Part shown: piece after piece, positions 1 through 7,291 of the stretch
Position numbering within the stretch: position 1 is the stretch's first letter
Layout of the letters: every line of letters begins with the position of its first letter
NCBI GenBank assembly: GCA_049658145.1
Contig: JBASOJ010000101.1
Coordinates: 1-20,464, forward strand
Origin: UBA6100 sp049658145
GTDB taxonomy: Bacteria; Actinomycetota; Coriobacteriia; Anaerosomatales; Anaerosomataceae
Direction: 5' to 3'
DNA length: 20,464 nt
Notes under the pieces: model-generated
What the model was told of the DNA's origin: nothing
Seen by the model: the letters and a program-made list of their open reading frames with translations, nothing else
The model's database searches: none
Program-made: the position numbers and the translations under genes

Positions 1-141
1 GGGTTGCGCGGCGACCGGTGCCGGCGCGGCGCGCTGCCGGGTCACAGGCACCACGACCGGGGCGGCGAGCAGGTCGTCGTCCTCGAACGACTCATCGTCG
101 GTATCGGTGATGAAGTAGTCGCCAACGCCCTTGTCTACCAT
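1..141 (-). CDS. N-terminus of an unidentified gene downstream of pilB (partial)
   Basis: An ATG at 141-139 opens a frame that stays open to the window edge (47 codons). It is preceded by a purine-rich ribosome site (GAGGTGACC just before ATG). The visible peptide starts MVDKGVGDYFITDTDDESFE and continues acidic, then becomes rich in Ala, Pro and Val. It looks like a flexible N-terminal extension rather than a folded domain, so no family can be assigned. Its position 144 bases after pilB and on the same strand suggests another pilus component, for example a PilT-type retraction ATPase with an extended N-terminus. That is a guess from context only. The other possibility is an unrelated cytoplasmic protein. 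I am fairly sure it is a gene because of the start site, codon pattern and strand. Confidence 0.6.
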   Translation of the reverse strand, partial: MVDKGVGDYFITDTDDESFEDDDLLAAPVVVPVTRQRAAPAPVAAQP

Positions 142-285
142 GGTCACCTCAACTCCATCAGACGCGGCACAGGTAGGCCGCCCCCGTTCTCAAGGCACGC
201 AAGAACTGCCCGACCCTCGGCCGAACGGTTTCAGTTTCTCACGTCGGGTAGGGGGAAACAACCGCGAAATCGCAGGTAGGACGCG
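142..285 (-). other. Intergenic leader with inverted repeats
   Basis: These 144 bases between pilB and the next gene are long for this tightly packed block. They contain two inverted repeats: CCCGAC/GTCGGG (209-214 with 243-248) and GTTCT/AGAAC (186-190 with 202-206). The transcript could fold ahead of the downstream start at 141. I do not see the conserved core of a c-di-GMP-I riboswitch, a T-tract terminator or a clear promoter. It may be a leader, a processing site or simply spacer. Confidence 0.3.
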
Positions 286-1956
286 TCAGACGACGACGCG
301 CATGATCTCCTCGATGGAGGTGGTGCCCGCGAGCACCTTCTCGAATCCGTCGTCCCGGAGCGTCTTCATCCCCTGCTCTATGGCTATGCGCGCTATCTCA
401 TCACCCGACGCATGGTTGACGCATGCGCGCTCGATCTCCTCGGTCATCGTCATGACCTCGTGAACGCCCATCCGCCCCTTGTAGCCGATGTTGTTGCACT
501 TATTGCACCCCACCGCGCGGTACAGCTGCGGCGGATGCCCGGGCTCGAACGGGAACCGGATACGCTCCAGGGCCTCTTCGTCGGGCGTGTACTTCTCCCT
601 GCACTCTTTGCACAGACGCCGGGCGAGCCGCTGTGCGAGCACGCAGTTGATCGCCGAGGCCGACAGGAACGGCTCCACGCCCATCTCGGTAAGCCGGGTG
701 AGTGCCGACGGCGCGTCGTTGGTATGGAGCGTCGAGAGCACGAGGTGGCCGGTGAGTGCAGCCTCGATGGCGATCGTGGCCGTCTCCTTGTCGCGGATCT
801 CACCGATCATCACGACGTCCGGGTCCTGGCGCAGGATCGACCGGAGCGCCGCCGGGAACGTCAGACCCGCCTTCTCGTGTACCTGCACCTGCGACAGGCC
901 CTCCAGCCGGTATTCGACCGGGTCCTCGACCGTGATCAGGTTGACGGTGGGCTTCGTGGTCTTGTTGATGGCCGCGTAGAGCGTGGTGGACTTGCCCGAA
1001 CCCGTCGGTCCCGTTACAAGCAATGCGCCGTACGGTCGGTCGAGCGCCTCCACGATGCGCTCCATCGGCTGCTGCAGGAAGCCGAGGTCCTCGAGGGACA
1101 TCATGATCGCGTCCTTGCGCAACAGACGCATGACCGCCATCTCGCCCTCGACCGTCGGCAGCACGGCCACACGGAAGTCGACAGACTTGCCATCGAGGAT
1201 CACGCCGAAACGCCCGTCCTGCGGAATGCGTCGTTCGGATATGTCCATCGCGCACTGGATCTTCAGGCGGCTGAGCAGCTGCCGGTGGATCTTCTTCGGG
1301 CTGCGCATGACCTCCTGGCACACACCGTCTATGCGATAGCGCACCCTGATGTCACGCTCGCCCGGCTCGATGTAGATGTCGCCGGCGCCCTGCCGGATCG
1401 CCTCGGTGACGATGTGATTGAGGATCTTGGCAACCGGTGCCTCGCCCTCGTCGCTGACATCCTCCCCTTCATCGTCGGACAGGCTCGCCGTCTCGATACC
1501 GCCGACCATCTCGTCGACGTTCTCCTGCATCGTGGCGAAGCGGTCGATGGCCTGGAGCAGGTCGCTCTCGGGTGCTACCACCGGACGGATGTCGTATCCG
1601 GTGACGATCCGCAGGTCGTCGATCGCGAAGATGTTCGCGGGGTCGGACATCGCCACGACAAGTTCGTCGTCCTGGATCCGTATCGGGAGACAGGTGTGGC
1701 GACGCGCGAGGTCGAGCGTGATGAGCGTGGTCGCGGTGGGATCGATCTCCACCCCGCCGATGTCGACGAAGGGAAGACCCATGCTCTCGGCGATCGCGCG
1801 GGCGATCGTCATGTCGTCAGCAATGCCCTCATCCACGAGCACCGCACACAGCGAGCGTCCCGACGGCTCGACGAGGGCGACGTCGAGTTGTTCCTGCGTG
1901 ATGAGCCCGGACTGGACGAGGACGCGACCCAGGCGCTTTCCCGAGGCTGCGGTCAC
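286..1956 (-). CDS. pilB: Type IV pilus assembly ATPase PilB (GspE/PulE family)
   Basis: This is a 556-residue cytoplasmic motor ATPase that powers pilin polymerisation. It has an N-terminal MshEN-type domain (about 1-140, starting RLGRVLVQSGLITQEQL), which in relatives can bind c-di-GMP. A linker rich in Asp and Glu follows (about 145-172), then the catalytic core. In the core are Walker A GPTGSGKST (316-324), an Asp box ITVEDPVEYR (341-350), Walker B with MIGEIRD (383-389) and a His box STLHTNDA (408-415). The zinc tetracysteine of PilB/GspE is intact (CKEC 449-452, CNKC 484-487). The usual SDIHIEP motif reads GDIYIEP (192-198), an odd substitution. The start is GTG at 1956, and its GTGA overlaps the aroE stop by four bases, so translation is probably coupled. 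Length and all motifs fit PilB rather than PilT, which lacks the zinc cysteines and the N-terminal domain. Confidence 0.93.
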   Translation of the reverse strand: MTAASGKRLGRVLVQSGLITQEQLDVALVEPSGRSLCAVLVDEGIADDMTIARAIAESMGLPFVDIGGVEIDPTATTLITLDLARRHTCLPIRIQDDELVVAMSDPANIFAIDDLRIVTGYDIRPVVAPESDLLQAIDRFATMQENVDEMVGGIETASLSDDEGEDVSDEGEAPVAKILNHIVTEAIRQGAGDIYIEPGERDIRVRYRIDGVCQEVMRSPKKIHRQLLSRLKIQCAMDISERRIPQDGRFGVILDGKSVDFRVAVLPTVEGEMAVMRLLRKDAIMMSLEDLGFLQQPMERIVEALDRPYGALLVTGPTGSGKSTTLYAAINKTTKPTVNLITVEDPVEYRLEGLSQVQVHEKAGLTFPAALRSILRQDPDVVMIGEIRDKETATIAIEAALTGHLVLSTLHTNDAPSALTRLTEMGVEPFLSASAINCVLAQRLARRLCKECREKYTPDEEALERIRFPFEPGHPPQLYRAVGCNKCNNIGYKGRMGVHEVMTMTEEIERACVNHASGDEIARIAIEQGMKTLRDDGFEKVLAGTTSIEEIMRVVV

Positions 1957-2861
1957 GACCCGTCCTCCCTGGGCACGGCGACCCGGCTCATCGCCGCCTC
2001 GGCAGCCGCGCGCATCACATCGCGCGGCGCCTTGGCCTGCGCTCTGTCCGCGCCCGCCCAGATATCGATGGCAAGCGCGCCCTGCGCGACCAGCATGCCC
2101 AGACCGCTCGCGGCGCGCGCGCCGGCGGCGGTCGCCTCATGCACGAGCGCCGTAACGCCGGGGCGATAGACCATGTCGAGCACGACCTGACCTTCGCGCA
2201 ACCAGGCGGCGGGAACTGGACTCGGGTCCTCGGCGCCCATGCCGACTGGAGTCGCGTTGATGATCAGATCGGCCGAGCGCACGGCATCCGCTGCGGCATC
2301 ACCCAACTGATGGACGCCCACGGACATGCCCCGCAGCCGATCCCTGACGCGATCCACCAGCTGCTCGGCGCGATCGACGTCGCGGTTGACGAGGGCCAGA
2401 CTCCCCGCCTTGGCGAGGATGAGCGCGGTCACCGCGGCGCCTGCTGCACCGCCGGAGCCGATCACGGCGACGGACGCACCCGCCGCGTCGAAGCCGAGAT
2501 CCTCGGCCAACGATTCGAGCATCCCGCGACCATCGGTGTTGTAGCCCATCAGTTGGCCGTCGACGCAGTGCACCGTGTTGACGGCGCCGGCCATCTGCGC
2601 GAGCGTGGCCGTCTCATCGCACAACTCGGCCAGGGCCTGCTTGTACGGCATGGTGACGTTGAAGCCAACGAACGGAAGCCTGCGCGCGGCCTCGACGAAC
2701 GCGACGAGCGCCCGCTGATCGGGCACGGCAAGCGGGAGGCACGCCCAGTTCAATCCCATCGCCTGGTACGCGGCGTTGTGCATGGCAGGCGACAGCGACT
2801 GGGCCACCGGCCAGCCGATGACCGCCGTCGGCCGTGTGCGTCCGTTGATGTCCAAGCGCAT
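1953..2861 (-). CDS. aroE: Shikimate dehydrogenase (NADP+)
   Basis: This enzyme reduces 3-dehydroshikimate to shikimate in aromatic amino acid biosynthesis. It has 302 residues, slightly longer than the usual 270-290. The shikimate-binding segment GWPVAQSLSPAMHN lies at 16-29. The catalytic lysine is in NVTMPYK (Lys74), and its partner Asp is in NTDG (Asp110). The nucleotide-binding loop is GSGGAAGAA (135-143), with NR at 159-160 as the expected NADP-selecting basic residue. INATPVGM (201-208) and GLGMLVAQGA (253-262) complete the family signature. The ATG at 2861 has a strong GGGGAGG ribosome site a few bases upstream. Its stop overlaps the pilB start. Linkage of aroE to mltG, ruvX and alaS is a known actinobacterial arrangement; here an ABC module and yqeG sit between aroE and mltG. 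Confidence 0.95.
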   Translation of the reverse strand: MRLDINGRTRPTAVIGWPVAQSLSPAMHNAAYQAMGLNWACLPLAVPDQRALVAFVEAARRLPFVGFNVTMPYKQALAELCDETATLAQMAGAVNTVHCVDGQLMGYNTDGRGMLESLAEDLGFDAAGASVAVIGSGGAAGAAVTALILAKAGSLALVNRDVDRAEQLVDRVRDRLRGMSVGVHQLGDAAADAVRSADLIINATPVGMGAEDPSPVPAAWLREGQVVLDMVYRPGVTALVHEATAAGARAASGLGMLVAQGALAIDIWAGADRAQAKAPRDVMRAAAEAAMSRVAVPREDGS

Positions 2862-2882
2862 GTGCCTCCCCGCGTGGATCGC

Positions 2883-3371
2883 TCAGGCCTCGGGGGCCCG
2901 TCCGTTCATTATGACCCGCTCGAGCCGCCGAAGTACACGCGTGTGCGGCAGATCCGCCGGAGAGAGCGGCTGCACCAGAACAGTGGTCGCCCCGAACAGG
3001 TTGCCACCGAGAATATCGGTGAAGATCTGATCCCCGATGACCGCGCACTGCTTCGGCGTGACCCCGAGTTCACGCGCGGCCCGTCTGAAACCGCTGGTCA
3101 GGGGCTTCTTCGCCTTGCCGACGGCGGGGACGCCGAGTGCGGCAGCCCGTTCGCCGAGATCGGCGTGCCAGTTGTTCGACACCAGGCGCGCCGAGAAGCC
3201 TGCCTCCGGAAGTGACGCAAGCCACTCACGCATCTCGGGGATCAGCACCGGAGAGTGGTGTGGCGAGACCGTGTTGTCCACATCGATCAGCAGCGCCCTC
3301 ACCCCGGCAGCGCGCAGCCCCTGCAGATCTATCGCGCGGACGCTCGTGTAGTAGTGGTCGGGGCTGAGCAG
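2883..3371 (-). CDS. YqeG-family HAD phosphatase (class IIIA), probable CTG start
   Basis: This is a HAD-superfamily hydrolase of the YqeG / phosphatidylglycerophosphatase-like type. It has motif I DVDNT with the two catalytic Asp, a Ser in VSNN as motif II, Lys in GKAKKP as motif III, and GDQIFTD as motif IV. The first ATG/GTG in frame is GTG at 3302, but starting there removes conserved N-terminal sequence. Between the upstream stop (TAG, 3386-3384) and that GTG the same frame encodes LSPDHYYTSVRAIDLQGLRA, which matches the usual YqeG start (PDYYV-S-ID-L). No ATG, GTG or TTG lies there. CTG at 3371 sits nine bases after AGGAG (3385-3381), giving a 162-residue protein of normal family length. 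The family assignment is firm; the CTG start is inference. Confidence 0.85.
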   Translation of the reverse strand: MLSPDHYYTSVRAIDLQGLRAAGVRALLIDVDNTVSPHHSPVLIPEMREWLASLPEAGFSARLVSNNWHADLGERAAALGVPAVGKAKKPLTSGFRRAARELGVTPKQCAVIGDQIFTDILGGNLFGATTVLVQPLSPADLPHTRVLRRLERVIMNGRAPEA

Positions 3372-3380
3372 CGCTCGGCG

Positions 3381-3385
3381 CTCCT
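3381..3385 (-). promoter_or_regulatory. Ribosome binding site supporting the CTG start of yqeG
   Basis: The minus strand reads AGGAG here, overlapping the TAG stop of the TPR gene. It is nine bases from CTG at 3371 and about 78 bases from the alternative GTG at 3302. Its place argues for initiation right after the upstream stop, by coupled termination and re-initiation. Confidence 0.5.
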
Positions 3386-4076
3386 AGTGGTCGGGGACTC
3401 CGTCGTTGTCGTGATCGTGGTCGTGGGCCGCTTCGTCGGGGTTCGCGTCGATCTCGGCATCCAGCCGCGCCATCTCGGCAAGCGTCTGCTGGTACAGGTC
3501 GTCACGGCCGAAGGCCACGAACACATCCTTGAAGGCCGCATAACCGTTGTACTGGTCGGACAGGCTCTCCCATTCAACCTCGGGCTCCAGTCCGGCCATC
3601 GCGGTCTCGAGGGCACCATCCCGGTCTTCGGCGTACAGATACTGAAGCTGGGCGAGATTGGTGAGCAGCAGGCCCGACGTGGGGACCTCCCGCACGCCCC
3701 GCTCCGCCATGGCCACGCCGTCTTCGAGCCGATCGTTCTGGATGAGCACCCAGGAGCCGGTGTAGTAGGACTGCGTGAACTCCGGGTCGAGCGCCACCAC
3801 CATGGCAATGGTGCTGAGCATGTAGCGCTGGTTGGTCAACGAGACACCCTCGTAGTAGCCGTGCATGATCGGATCCAGCCGGTTCCACAGCACGGCGGCG
3901 CCGAACCGCCGGATGCCCGTCAGGTACGACGAGGCTGCCCGGCCCACGGCCGCATTGGTATCCGCTCCGGAGGCCTCGGGCACGAGTGAGTCGGCCAGCG
4001 CCTGTCCGCCGAGCGCGAGGACGAGCGCCAGCACGACGCCCGCTATCAACCGGATGCGTGTGGCTCCGGTGCCCAT
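3384..4076 (-). CDS. Exported TPR-like protein with acidic His/Asp tail
   Basis: This 230-residue protein has a hydrophobic N-terminal segment (about 9-27) that is a signal peptide or anchor, so the rest probably lies outside the membrane. The body (about 45-205) is helical and TPR-like: SYLTGIRRFGAAVLWNRLD, then STIAMVVALDPEFTQSYYTG, then repeats with LEDGVAMAERGV and DGALETAMAGL. This pattern resembles proteins that accompany ABC-2 exporters in several phyla. The C-terminus ends HDHDHDNDGVPDH, like a single thrombospondin type 3 calcium-binding motif. I chose ATG 4076 because it lies one base after the permease stop and has GGAGG about ten bases upstream; an in-frame extension to 4184 only copies the permease region in another frame. 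It probably works with the ABC pair upstream. The exact function is unknown. Confidence 0.8.
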   Translation of the reverse strand: MGTGATRIRLIAGVVLALVLALGGQALADSLVPEASGADTNAAVGRAASSYLTGIRRFGAAVLWNRLDPIMHGYYEGVSLTNQRYMLSTIAMVVALDPEFTQSYYTGSWVLIQNDRLEDGVAMAERGVREVPTSGLLLTNLAQLQYLYAEDRDGALETAMAGLEPEVEWESLSDQYNGYAAFKDVFVAFGRDDLYQQTLAEMARLDAEIDANPDEAAHDHDHDNDGVPDH

Positions 4077-4077
4077 G

Positions 4078-4815
4078 CTACAGGTCCCTCCGCGAGAGCA
4101 GCACGCCGCCGAGAAGCAGCGAGAGGCCGGCGAGCCCCAGGAAGACGACCACCATGCTCGCCAGGTACAGCAGCGGCACACCACTGCCGTGCGCGACGGG
4201 GTTCACAACGTTGAACGCGTCGAGCGACGGCATGAACGGCTGCAGGGCGAGCGCCCCCTCGCCGCCGAGGAGCGTGCTCCGCGAGTGCCCTATGAACAGC
4301 GCGGCCAACGTGGCCGTGACAACCACGACCGGGCCGCTGACGGCGGAGACCGCAACTGCGAAAGCGGCGACGACCCCCATCTCGAGCCAGATCGCGAGCG
4401 CACCCTCCCACAGCAGCCACATGTACTCGCCGTACGTGATGAGCCCGATCACCTGCTCGATCACGGTGAACGCCACCATCACCCCGCCGGCCACCAGGAA
4501 CACACCGAGCCACGTTCCCACCAGGTACTCCCAGCGGCTCACGCCCTTGGCGACCACGTTGTAGACGGTGCGCCGCTCGAGCTCGCCCGGGATGCGATTG
4601 GCTGCGAGCGAGAGCGTGACCACGAGCGCCGTCACGAACGCAAGCGCAAGGGCGACCTCGCGGAAGACCGCGCTCTCGACCCCCAGCCCGTAGTCCGGGA
4701 GTGACGGGATCGCGAACGCGAGCAGCGCGGCGAACACGAGCACCACGTACACGACCTTGCGCCGCAGGCTGTCTGCGACGACACCAAGGGCGATCGGCCA
4801 GATGCGCCGCATCAT
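4078..4815 (-). CDS. ABC-2 type transporter permease
   Basis: This 245-residue integral membrane protein has about six hydrophobic segments: near 18-36, 52-72, 98-118, 135-160, 163-182 and 214-238. It starts MMRRIWPIALGVVADSLRRK and ends LLSRRDL. A short basic N-terminus before the first helix and a final R-R-D-L are typical of ABC-2 permeases of NosY/PilI type. It pairs with the ATPase encoded just upstream; ATGA (4815-4812) overlaps the stop of that gene, and GGGGAGGTGGG precedes the start. The two ATG codons (4815 and 4812) are equally possible starts. The substrate cannot be read from the sequence. Location between a cognate ATPase and a TPR protein, and near pilB, suggests a role in envelope or pilus assembly. 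Confidence 0.88.
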   Translation of the reverse strand: MMRRIWPIALGVVADSLRRKVVYVVLVFAALLAFAIPSLPDYGLGVESAVFREVALALAFVTALVVTLSLAANRIPGELERRTVYNVVAKGVSRWEYLVGTWLGVFLVAGGVMVAFTVIEQVIGLITYGEYMWLLWEGALAIWLEMGVVAAFAVAVSAVSGPVVVVTATLAALFIGHSRSTLLGGEGALALQPFMPSLDAFNVVNPVAHGSGVPLLYLASMVVVFLGLAGLSLLLGGVLLSRRDL

Positions 4816-5765
4816 CGGGCACCCACCTCCCCCGCCGTCTCGGCGAGCAGACGGGCGAAGTAGTCCTCGAGCGAGTCGCGCATCGGCGCGATGGCCTCGA
4901 CGCGACCGCCCGCGTCATCCACGGCGTCGACCGCGGCGCGGACGCCCTCGTCGGCCACCGAGAACACCCAGACGCCCCCCGATGCCGCCACGCTTCCCGC
5001 AAGCTGCGCCAGCGCGGGCGGCAGTTCATCGCCGAGCCCGCGCGCACGGATCGACGTGCGACCCTCGATGTCCAGGAGCGCATCGAGATCGCCCTTCGCG
5101 GCTACACGACCCGCGTTCAGTATCGTCACCTCGTCGCAGACCGTCTCGACCTCGGACAGCTGATGCGAGGAGAGCAGCACGGTCACGCCCGCATCCCGAA
5201 GCGAGAGCATCAGATTGCGGATATCTCGCTGACCCACGGGGTCGAGCCCCGAGGCCGGCTCATCGAGCACAACCACGGTCGGCTCGTTGATGAGCGCCTG
5301 GGCGATGCCGAGCCGCTGCAGCATGCCTCGCGAGAACGTCGAGAGCGTCGCGCGTTCGCGGCCTGCGAGCCCGACGCGCTCCAGAAGCGCGGTCGTGCGT
5401 CCCGCGATGTCACCCTTCGGCACGCCGGAGAGCTGCGCGTAGAGCCTGAGTGCGTGCGCGGCGGTGAGGTGCTGAGGGAAGTACGGCTGCTCCGGCATGA
5501 AGCCCACGGCACGCCTACCCGCGGGCTTCGTCGAGTCCTCGCCGAGTATGCGGAAGGTCCCGGCGGTCGGACGCACGAGACCGAGGAGCATCTTGATGGT
5601 GGTCGTCTTGCCGGCGCCGTTGGGTCCGAGCAGTCCGTGGATCGTGCCTGGTGCGACCGAGATCGAGACGTCACGGACGGCCTCACGGGATGGCGCGCCG
5701 ATGACCGGCTTGTACGCCTTGCGAGCACCCTCGATGTTGATGGCAGCTTCGATGGTCTGGCTCAT
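4812..5765 (-). CDS. ABC transporter ATP-binding protein (ABC-2 exporter type)
   Basis: This 317-residue nucleotide-binding protein energises the permease encoded directly downstream. It has Walker A GPNGAGKT (47-54), a Q-loop at Gln93, a signature LSTFSRGMLQRL (141-152) in which the canonical LSGGQ reads FSRGM, as is common in the CcmA/NatA class, Walker B VVVLDEP (164-170), a D-loop SGLDP and the switch His201. A C-terminal domain of about 90 residues (about 225-317) follows the core, as in exporters of the DrrA/NatA class. The ATG at 5765 is four bases from the mltG stop, so it belongs to the same run of genes. A stretch GAGGTGA sits about 15 bases upstream, which is further than usual. 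Substrate unknown. Confidence 0.92.
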   Translation of the reverse strand: MSQTIEAAINIEGARKAYKPVIGAPSREAVRDVSISVAPGTIHGLLGPNGAGKTTTIKMLLGLVRPTAGTFRILGEDSTKPAGRRAVGFMPEQPYFPQHLTAAHALRLYAQLSGVPKGDIAGRTTALLERVGLAGRERATLSTFSRGMLQRLGIAQALINEPTVVVLDEPASGLDPVGQRDIRNLMLSLRDAGVTVLLSSHQLSEVETVCDEVTILNAGRVAAKGDLDALLDIEGRTSIRARGLGDELPPALAQLAGSVAASGGVWVFSVADEGVRAAVDAVDDAGGRVEAIAPMRDSLEDYFARLLAETAGEVGAR

Positions 5766-5769
5766 GCGC

Positions 5770-6864
5770 TTACGGGGTCACCTCTCTCGACTTCTCCTTC
5801 GCCACCAGGAATTCCTCGTAGGTGACACAGAATGTGTGCGACCCATCAGTCCCGGTGAGGACGTAGTAGATGTACTCGGTCTGCGCGGGTGCCGCTGCCG
5901 CCTCAAGCGAGGCAAGCCCGGGGCTCGCTATGGGACCCGGCGGCAGACCTGCGTACTTGTACGTATTGTACGGACTCTCAACCGCGAGGTCGCTGTTGAG
6001 CAGCCGCGGACGGTTCTTCTTGATCACGTACTCGATCGTGGCGTCGATCTCAAGGTTCATGCCGATCGCCAGCCTGTTGTAGATCACCGAGCTCACGAGC
6101 GGACGCTCTTCGGCGAGACGCGCCTCGCGCTCGATCATCGAGGCGAGCGTCACCATCTGATGGAGCGTGAGACCTCGGGAGGTCGCGTACGAGGAGTCCA
6201 CGGTCGCGACCTCGGCATCGAACTGGTCGAGCATCATCCCGATCGCGTCCGCGGTTGCCGCGCCCCGCACGATCCGGTACGTCTTGGGGAACAAGTAGCC
6301 CTCGAGCGAGCCGTCGTACGCGTCGGCGAGGTAGGGATGGTCGGCCGAGAAGTCAGCGGCCCTCCCCATCGCGAGTTCGAGGAACTCCTCACGCGAGATG
6401 CCCGCCTGCTCCTGCAAACGATCGGCGATCTGCTCGACCGTGAACCCTTCGGGGATCGTGACCGTGACGTAGTCGATCGGCGGGCCAGCAAGCAGCCGAT
6501 CGCGCACGTCCTCGTACGCCATCCCGGTGGTGAGGTCGTAGATGCCCGAACGCAGTTCACCGTCGATGCCATCGAACCGGGCGCGCAAACGGAACATCGC
6601 GGCGTTGTCGATGACGCCCGCGTCGGATAGGATGCCGGCGATGTCGCCCGTCGACGCTCCCGCGGGGATCTCGAGTTGCACGGCCACCCCGTGCTCGGCA
6701 CCGGACTCGTCGGCGAAGAAGAGCTGCCAGACCGCGTAGGCTGGAACGACCACCAGCACGATGGCGAGCACGGCCGCGACCAGGGTGACGAGCGTACGGC
6801 GGCGCGAGCGGACGTCAGGCCGCCTGATCCCGCGCTCGGTCGAAGGATGCGTGTCCGGGCTCAT
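5770..6864 (-). CDS. mltG: Endolytic transglycosylase MltG (YceG family)
   Basis: This is a membrane-anchored lytic transglycosylase that cuts nascent peptidoglycan strands. A basic cytoplasmic head (1-23, with RSRRR) precedes one transmembrane helix (about 24-48). The extracytoplasmic part has a LysM-like/YceG region (about 60-150) and the catalytic domain. Family motifs include EGYLFPKTY (188-196), the catalytic Glu in ASMIEREA (Glu245, equivalent to Glu218 of E. coli by motif), SSVIYNRL (258-265), LEIDATIEYV (271-280) and the YAGLPPGPIASPG stretch (304-316). I chose ATG 6864 because its ATGA overlaps the ruvX stop and a G-rich ribosome site (GGGGGGCAGAC) precedes it; this gives 364 residues. 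A further upstream GTG at 6897 would lie inside ruvX and adds no conserved sequence. Confidence 0.94.
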   Translation of the reverse strand: MSPDTHPSTERGIRRPDVRSRRRTLVTLVAAVLAIVLVVVPAYAVWQLFFADESGAEHGVAVQLEIPAGASTGDIAGILSDAGVIDNAAMFRLRARFDGIDGELRSGIYDLTTGMAYEDVRDRLLAGPPIDYVTVTIPEGFTVEQIADRLQEQAGISREEFLELAMGRAADFSADHPYLADAYDGSLEGYLFPKTYRIVRGAATADAIGMMLDQFDAEVATVDSSYATSRGLTLHQMVTLASMIEREARLAEERPLVSSVIYNRLAIGMNLEIDATIEYVIKKNRPRLLNSDLAVESPYNTYKYAGLPPGPIASPGLASLEAAAAPAQTEYIYYVLTGTDGSHTFCVTYEEFLVAKEKSREVTP

Positions 6865-7286
6865 GTCTGCCCCCCGGCGCGTCGCGCGTCCAGCCACGTC
6901 TGGAGGAGGATCGCCGCTGCGACCTTGTCGAGCGAGCCCCGCTGCTCTCTCTCGCTCAACCCCGCGGCCCGCATCGCGCGGCGGGCTTCGGCGCTCGAGT
7001 TCCGCTCGTCCTGGTATGCCACAGGAAGGCCGAGTGCATCCGCGAGCCGCCCGGCGACCCCGCGGACCTCGGCGGCTTGCGGACCCTCATCGCCCGAAAG
7101 CGTGAGCGGGAGGCCGACGACCAGCTGCTCGGCTTCGTAGTCCTCGACGATACGTGCGAGTGAGCGGCTATCGCGCGCAAGCTCACGCGCGTCGAGAACG
7201 GCGACTGCCGAGGCTACCGCGCCATCGGGGTCGGACACCGCGACGCCCACACGCACGGACCCGATATCGAGACCGAGCGCACGCAC
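6861..7286 (-). CDS. ruvX: Putative pre-16S rRNA nuclease RuvX/YqgF
   Basis: This 141-residue RNase H-like nuclease belongs to the YqgF family, whose members mature the 5' end of 16S rRNA (first proposed as Holliday junction resolvases). It starts RALGLDIGSVRVGVAVSDP, carrying the first catalytic Asp (Asp7). VVGLPLTLSG (56-65) and YQDERNSSAEA (91-101) are the other family blocks, and the final acidic site is in SLDKVAAAILLQ (Asp120). The length is normal. It begins with GTG at 7286, five bases after the alaS stop; a GGAGTGGGG stretch inside the end of alaS is the likely ribosome site. Its end overlaps mltG. The order alaS-ruvX-mltG is strongly conserved in related bacteria. Confidence 0.92.
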   Translation of the reverse strand: MRALGLDIGSVRVGVAVSDPDGAVASAVAVLDARELARDSRSLARIVEDYEAEQLVVGLPLTLSGDEGPQAAEVRGVAGRLADALGLPVAYQDERNSSAEARRAMRAAGLSEREQRGSLDKVAAAILLQTWLDARRAGGQT

Positions 7287-7291
7287 GGCGG

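Noticed and set aside
142..285. c-di-GMP riboswitch ahead of a pilus gene
   Set aside because: The expected conserved core and tetraloop receptor are not found on the minus strand.
412..2169. Long plus-strand ORF (585 codons) opposite pilB
   Set aside because: Its peptide is rich in Arg, His, Asp and Leu with no domain, and it mirrors a clearly conserved gene. Long antisense frames are expected in high-GC coding DNA.
2883..3302. yqeG starting at GTG 3302
   Set aside because: It drops the conserved N-terminal segment (PDHYYTSVRAIDL) and has no well-placed ribosome site.
4077..4184. Extension of the TPR protein start to 4184
   Set aside because: The extra residues are Trp/Cys/Ser-rich shadow sequence of the permease gene; ATG 4076 has a good ribosome site and is followed by a signal-like helix.
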